Origin: an uncultured Fibrobacterota bacterium
GTDB taxonomy: Bacteria > Fibrobacterota > Chitinivibrionia > Chitinivibrionales > CAIOZP01
NCBI GenBank assembly: GCA_903862805.1
Contig: CAIOZP010000394.1
Coordinates: forward strand, 1-9,828
DNA: 9,828 nucleotides
Reading direction: 5' to 3'
Part shown: positions 6,237-9,828 of the stretch, piece by piece
How positions within the stretch are numbered: position 1 is the stretch's first letter
Layout of the letters: every line of letters begins with the position of its first letter
The notes under the pieces: model-generated
Told to the model about the DNA's origin: nothing
Databases searched by the model: none
Seen by the model: only the letters and a program-made list of their open reading frames with translations
Position numbers and translations under genes: made by a program

Positions 6237-6935
6237 ATGTCTCGACAAGACGAAATAACATCGAACCTTAATAGCATAAAAGAACGCATCGCATCTGCGT
6301 GCAGGCGATGCGGACGTGATCCTGCGGGCGTGAAGCTCATCGCCGTAACCAAAACATATCCGGCAAGTGATATTGAAATTGCGGTCGGAGCCGGATGCGA
6401 AAACATCGGCGAAAACCGTGTTCAGGAACTCGAAGAGAAATCTCCGCTTCTCGTTTGTAAACCGGTGGTTCATTTGATAGGTCATCTTCAGACGAACAAA
6501 GTCGCAAAGGCCGCAGCACTTGCCGACTGCATCCATTCGGTTGACAGTTTGCGAGTCCTGGAAAAGCTCGAAACAGTATGCGGAAGCATCGACAAAAAAA
6601 TCAATATCCTGATTCAGGTAAACACCTCCGGCGAAGAAAGTAAATCGGGGTGCAGCGAAATCGAATGTGCCGAGATCTGCGCTGTTGCTGCAAAGTCATC
6701 CTTCTGCAAACTGCGCGGACTGATGACCATTGGTCCGCTCGACGGCACCGACGAACAGAACCGCGCATCATTTCGGATGCTCAAGCGCATTGCCGAAAAC
6801 AACCGGCAGTTTTTCTGTGACGGTACGTTTGAACTATCAATGGGAATGAGCGGCGACTTTGAAGCCGCAATTGAAGAGGGCGCGACGATGGTTCGCGTGG
6901 GTTCGGGGATTTTCGGAAAAAGGAATTACGCATGA
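6237..6935 (+). CDS. yggS: PLP homeostasis protein, YggS/PROSC family
   Basis: A 232-residue single-domain TIM barrel that binds pyridoxal phosphate and buffers its supply in the cytoplasm; no enzymatic activity is established for the family. Visible marks are the PLP lysine in LIAVTKTYP (K39), GENRVQE (58-64), HLIGHLQTNK (79-88), IQVNTSGEESKSG (126-138), LRGLMTIGP (159-167) and the phosphate-binding end LSMGMSGDFEAAI with VRVGSGIFG. Eleven cysteines are spread through the chain, more than I would expect. I chose the ATG at 6237; a TTG at 6219 in the same frame would add six residues but has T-run sequence in place of a ribosome site. Neither start has a strong Shine-Dalgarno sequence. The stop overlaps the yggT start as ATGA, the conserved yggS-yggT pairing. 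The alaA terminator lies so close upstream that the promoter must be very compact, inside alaA, or transcription must read through. Confidence 0.95.
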   Translation: MSRQDEITSNLNSIKERIASACRRCGRDPAGVKLIAVTKTYPASDIEIAVGAGCENIGENRVQELEEKSPLLVCKPVVHLIGHLQTNKVAKAAALADCIHSVDSLRVLEKLETVCGSIDKKINILIQVNTSGEESKSGCSEIECAEICAVAAKSSFCKLRGLMTIGPLDGTDEQNRASFRMLKRIAENNRQFFCDGTFELSMGMSGDFEAAIEEGATMVRVGSGIFGKRNYA

Positions 6936-7183
6936 TCAGTTACAGTCTGTACATTTCACTTCAGTTCTATGAAGCGCTGATTATCGTTAGAATTTTGCTT
7001 TCATGGGTTGGGCATGATCTGCATCATCCGGTCATTGATTTTATCAACGATGTGACCGAACCGCTGCTTGCACAGTGTCGCAAACTCATGCCACCGAGCG
7101 GAATGGGCATGGATTTTTCTCCGATCATCGCCACGCTGATTGTCGAGCTTGTAGCACGCTTTACGCAGCTCATTCCATTCTGA
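6932..7183 (+). CDS. yggT: YggT-family small inner-membrane protein
   Basis: An 83-residue protein with two hydrophobic segments (about 8-25 and 62-82) around a conserved centre: RILLSWV (20-26), HPVIDFINDVTEPLL (32-46) and a P-x-x-G-M-x-x-DFSPII segment (54-66). This is one copy of the YGGT repeat; proteobacterial relatives often carry two. The family is associated with envelope integrity and osmotic tolerance and sits beside division genes in many bacteria, but its biochemistry is not settled. The start overlaps the yggS stop by four bases and has AAAGGA upstream at 6919-6924, so translation is probably coupled. It is followed 13 bp later by dusB. Confidence 0.92.
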   Translation: MISYSLYISLQFYEALIIVRILLSWVGHDLHHPVIDFINDVTEPLLAQCRKLMPPSGMGMDFSPIIATLIVELVARFTQLIPF

Positions 7184-7196
7184 ACAGGTTCGCATT

Positions 7197-8180
7197 ATGT
7201 CAATAAAATCGAAACAGCGTTTTGCCGAAATGATCCGTGGGAAAGTTTTTCTTGCACCGATGGCCGGTGTGGCCGATTCGGTTTTTCGTCGCATTTGTAA
7301 ACGATTCGGTGCCGACATTGTCGTCTCCGAAATGGTTTCGGCCGAAGCCGTGAACATGGGCGCGGTGAACACGAAAGAACTGATGCGAATTGACCAAGCT
7401 GAGCGTCCGGCTGGCATACAGATATTTGGTGCAAAACCCGATTCGATGGCTCGCGCCGCGGCTTTCATTGCAGAGCATGTTCGCCCCGACTTCATCGACA
7501 TAAACAGCGGATGTCCGGTTCCGAAGGTGATACGCAAGAACGGCGGCGCGGCGCTTCTGCGTGAGCCGGAGCTTTTCCGTGCGATTGTTGGCGAAGTTGT
7601 AAAAGCCGCTGGCGATGTACCGGTCACCGTAAAAATCCGATCCGGCTGGAATGTGAACGAATGGATCGACATCGACTTCGCCAAAATGGTCGAAGATGCC
7701 GGAGCTGCCGCCCTCACTCTTCATCCGCGAAGCAAGACGATGATGTTCTCGGGACATTCGTTCTGGGATCGTATCGCACTTGTCAAGCAGAGCATATCAA
7801 TTCCGGTAATCGGAAACGGCGACATCGTTGCACCTGCCGACGGGCTGAAAATGCTTCGCGAAACCGGCTGCGACGCAATCATGATCGGTCGTGGAGCCTA
7901 CGGAAATCCGTGGATCTTCGATCAGGTGAAAGCCGTGATCGCAGGCAAAGAGCCGATTGCCCCAAGTTCAATTGACCGACTGCGAATCGCAAAAGAACAC
8001 CTCGAACTTTCACTCGCCGAACTCGGCGAAACGCAGGCCAGCCGCGAAATGAAGAAGCATCTCGCGTGGTACATTCACGGAATGCCAGGCGCTTCGGTTT
8101 TGCGCAACGATGTGTTCAGAGCAGAGTCGTGCGAAAAGATGATCGGGCTGATTGAACGGATGTTTTCTGTAGTGGCTTAA
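7197..8180 (+). CDS. dusB: tRNA-dihydrouridine synthase, DusB/NifR3 type
   Basis: A 327-residue FMN enzyme that reduces specific uridines in the tRNA D-loop to dihydrouridine using NADPH. The N-terminal TIM barrel shows LAPMAGVADSVFR (19-31), the FMN-binding loop; DINSGCPVPKV (101-111) with the catalytic Cys at 106; TVKIRSGW (144-151) with the FMN-contacting Lys; LHPRS (175-179), where the common HGR is HPR; IGNGDI (205-210); and GRGAYGNPWIF (231-241), the phosphate-binding loop. A helical tRNA-binding domain follows, with WYIHGMPGAS (291-300). Length is normal for DusB. The ATG at 7197 follows yggT by 13 bp with only ACAGG as a weak ribosome site, so it is probably in the yggS-yggT transcript. 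No clear terminator follows the TAA. Assignment to Dus is secure and to the DusB subgroup likely. Confidence 0.94.
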   Translation: MSIKSKQRFAEMIRGKVFLAPMAGVADSVFRRICKRFGADIVVSEMVSAEAVNMGAVNTKELMRIDQAERPAGIQIFGAKPDSMARAAAFIAEHVRPDFIDINSGCPVPKVIRKNGGAALLREPELFRAIVGEVVKAAGDVPVTVKIRSGWNVNEWIDIDFAKMVEDAGAAALTLHPRSKTMMFSGHSFWDRIALVKQSISIPVIGNGDIVAPADGLKMLRETGCDAIMIGRGAYGNPWIFDQVKAVIAGKEPIAPSSIDRLRIAKEHLELSLAELGETQASREMKKHLAWYIHGMPGASVLRNDVFRAESCEKMIGLIERMFSVVA

Positions 8181-8194
8181 TTGTTCTGCCGGTC

Positions 8195-8223
8195 TTGCTT
8201 CATCAAAAAATTTCAGCTATATT
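8195..8223 (+). promoter_or_regulatory. Sigma70-type promoter of the lipoprotein gene
   Basis: TTGCTT (8195-8200) and TATATT (8218-8223) are separated by exactly 17 bp. The -10 box matches consensus at five of six positions, the -35 box at three. The start would lie near 8230, leaving a pyrimidine-rich leader of about 48 bases before the ribosome site GGAGG at 8269-8273. Confidence 0.5.
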
Positions 8224-8277
8224 CCTTTAGCTCGATTTACTCGGCTTTTCTTCTCAATCATTTTTTCTGGAGGCTCC

Positions 8278-9828
8278 ATGAAACGTTTTCTGCTCGCGGC
8301 TACTGCGGTGGCTTCAATGGGTTTCACTTTTTCCGGCTGTCTTGATTTTGCAGGCACAACGCCAAAGAATACGCCAACAGTGGCAGTATCAAGTACCGAT
8401 TCGCTCTTCGCTGTTCTGAATGCAAGGGTGAACACGATGGTAAAGGATACCGCCATTCTGAACGGTGATTCCAATTCAATTGCGGCTGTTGAAGCATATG
8501 AATACGCCGAACTTCGCGATGCTTTCGACAACATCGTCGCTCAGGCGCCAAACAATGTAAAAGCAAATGTTGGCTACATCGTTTCGGCTCTGCTTGCGCT
8601 CAACAGCAGTCCGCGAATCGTTGCACTTGCCGACTCGATTGATGCGTTGATAGTTCAGGTTGACAATCAGGACACGACGACATCGCATCACAGTCATCTT
8701 GTTGCAAGGGCGTTCAAAACGCAGGGCGTTTCTGGACTCGGCCGAGCGATGGCAGCACACACTTCGGAGCTTATGCGCTCTCAGACTCAGGCTATCAGCA
8801 TTCCAAAAATTCTCACAGTGTCAACCATTCAGAACATATGTGAAGTGGACCTTGTTCCGATCCTCGACAAGAGCATCCAAAGCCTTGCCCGCCTTGAGGC
8901 GCTTAAAGATTCATCGCTATACATTACCGCCGATGCCGATTCGTTCAAGATTGACAGAGGGGAATTCTGCATGCTGGATGCATCGCTCCATCTTGCCCGT
9001 GCTTATGCAAACATGTTCTGCGCCTATAACCTTGCACTTTGGTCACCGACATCAAACGACAATTCATGGATGACGAAATATTACAACTCAGCCTTGTCGG
9101 CGACCTATGTTGACTCAGAAAGTATCAGCATCTCTGCTGATACGCTGCGTCACGATATCTATTATCTGAACGATACCACCGTGTTCTATTACTGGGATGT
9201 ACTTCAATACAATTTCAAACAGCGTACCGATTTCCTTACGATCCGTAGTAATACACACGCACAGGTTCTTGCTGATCTCAGGACTGTTCCGGCGCTTGTT
9301 GACAGCGGTATAGTCGCGATCAATTCGCGCGTCGGAAATCAGGACAAGGACATCATTAAAGCTTCATATCTTCTTGATGCCGATTCGAGCTTCCTTGATC
9401 TCTCAACCCAGATGCAGGATGGTGGAGTCTCGGCGTCGCTTGCAAGCAATTTCCGTTCACCTGAAGCTCTGATGGGTTTCATCACAACGCTTTTGAGCGG
9501 ACCGTTTACATTCAACGAAACTATTGACAGTGTTCCAAAATCGCTTACTGTAAATATCTCTGCGTTCTTTACAAATCCTGTTTCCGATCTCCGCACAATG
9601 CTACCGAAATACCGTTTTCTGACTGCTGCCGAGCGGAAAGTCTATCAGGAAACTTCCCGATCAAATTCCAACTATGGCTACAGTTACTTCACGGTATACA
9701 AAAGCACTTCCACCACTGATTACATTTACACCTATAACATATCGCCGAGCTATATAGATTCAACCGTCGGAAGTGAAATTTATCTGAATCACCCATATTC
9801 AAACTATCAGTATGTTTACCATTCAACA
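8278..9828 (+). CDS. Large lipoprotein of unknown function, 3' partial
   Basis: The frame runs open from ATG 8278 through the right edge, 517 codons without a stop, so the protein is longer than seen. It begins with Lys-Arg and a hydrophobic stretch and reaches a lipobox FSGC with Cys21, so a lipid-anchored outer- or inner-membrane protein is expected; Asp at +2 (CLDF: L at +2, D at +3) gives no clear retention signal. A short linker (25-41) is followed by a mainly helical region; ELRDAFDNIVAQAPNN with ANVGYIVSALLALN (78-109) resembles one TPR-like helix pair of the type seen in FCB-group lipoproteins. Residues 456-514 are very rich in tyrosine (14 of 59), with Ser, Thr and Asn, suggesting a beta-rich surface segment. 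GGAGG lies four bases before the ATG, and a candidate promoter is further upstream, so it starts a new transcription unit. I do not recognise the family, and no enzymatic motif is visible. Confidence 0.85.
   Translation, partial: MKRFLLAATAVASMGFTFSGCLDFAGTTPKNTPTVAVSSTDSLFAVLNARVNTMVKDTAILNGDSNSIAAVEAYEYAELRDAFDNIVAQAPNNVKANVGYIVSALLALNSSPRIVALADSIDALIVQVDNQDTTTSHHSHLVARAFKTQGVSGLGRAMAAHTSELMRSQTQAISIPKILTVSTIQNICEVDLVPILDKSIQSLARLEALKDSSLYITADADSFKIDRGEFCMLDASLHLARAYANMFCAYNLALWSPTSNDNSWMTKYYNSALSATYVDSESISISADTLRHDIYYLNDTTVFYYWDVLQYNFKQRTDFLTIRSNTHAQVLADLRTVPALVDSGIVAINSRVGNQDKDIIKASYLLDADSSFLDLSTQMQDGGVSASLASNFRSPEALMGFITTLLSGPFTFNETIDSVPKSLTVNISAFFTNPVSDLRTMLPKYRFLTAAERKVYQETSRSNSNYGYSYFTVYKSTSTTDYIYTYNISPSYIDSTVGSEIYLNHPYSNYQYVYHST

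Noticed and set aside
7001..7757. Two long antisense open frames opposite yggT and dusB (238 and 185 codons)
   Set aside because: They lie on the other strand of well-supported genes, show no recognisable domain and are low-complexity Arg/Ser/Thr-rich; they are by-products of the coding strand's codon use.
1..9828. A defence, toxin-antitoxin, CRISPR or mobile-element system
   Set aside because: No transposase, integrase, nuclease, repeat array or toxin-like pair was seen on either strand; the genes are housekeeping, envelope and sensory types.

Overview
The window looks like chromosomal DNA of a Gram-negative bacterium with about balanced base composition. A heptosyltransferase-type glycosyltransferase implies an LPS-bearing outer membrane, a large Cache-domain chemoreceptor implies motility, and a lipobox lipoprotein is also present. 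The lipoprotein style would fit Fibrobacterota or a related FCB lineage, but that is a weak inference and nothing here fixes the phylum. I see no tRNA, rRNA, insertion sequence, CRISPR array or phage gene.

Left part (1-3509). An M23/LytM peptidase-domain protein, whose 5' end lies outside the window, overlaps a GT9 glycosyltransferase by 14 bp; both are on the + strand and probably form one cell-envelope transcription unit. A 686-residue methyl-accepting chemotaxis protein on the - strand runs into the glycosyltransferase tail to tail, and the two coding ends overlap by 11 bp.

Middle (3510-4923). A spacer of about 270 bp is followed by a small secreted protein of unknown function on the - strand. 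Then comes about 660 bp with no confident gene. It holds an open frame without a normal start (4297-4605), two look-alike 17-bp palindromes and a short GC-rich hairpin.

Right part (4924-9828). The alanine aminotransferase gene alaA ends in a clear intrinsic terminator. The yggS-yggT-dusB cluster follows: a PLP-homeostasis protein, a small membrane protein and a tRNA-dihydrouridine synthase, with a 4-bp overlap and then a 13-bp gap. After a recognisable sigma70-type promoter comes a large lipoprotein of unknown function that continues past the right edge.

Most of the window is housekeeping or envelope biology. I found no convincing new defence or mobile system. The points most worth a second look are the M23 domain that has lost a zinc-ligand histidine, the unexplained 4265-4923 spacer, and the two uncharacterised exported proteins.
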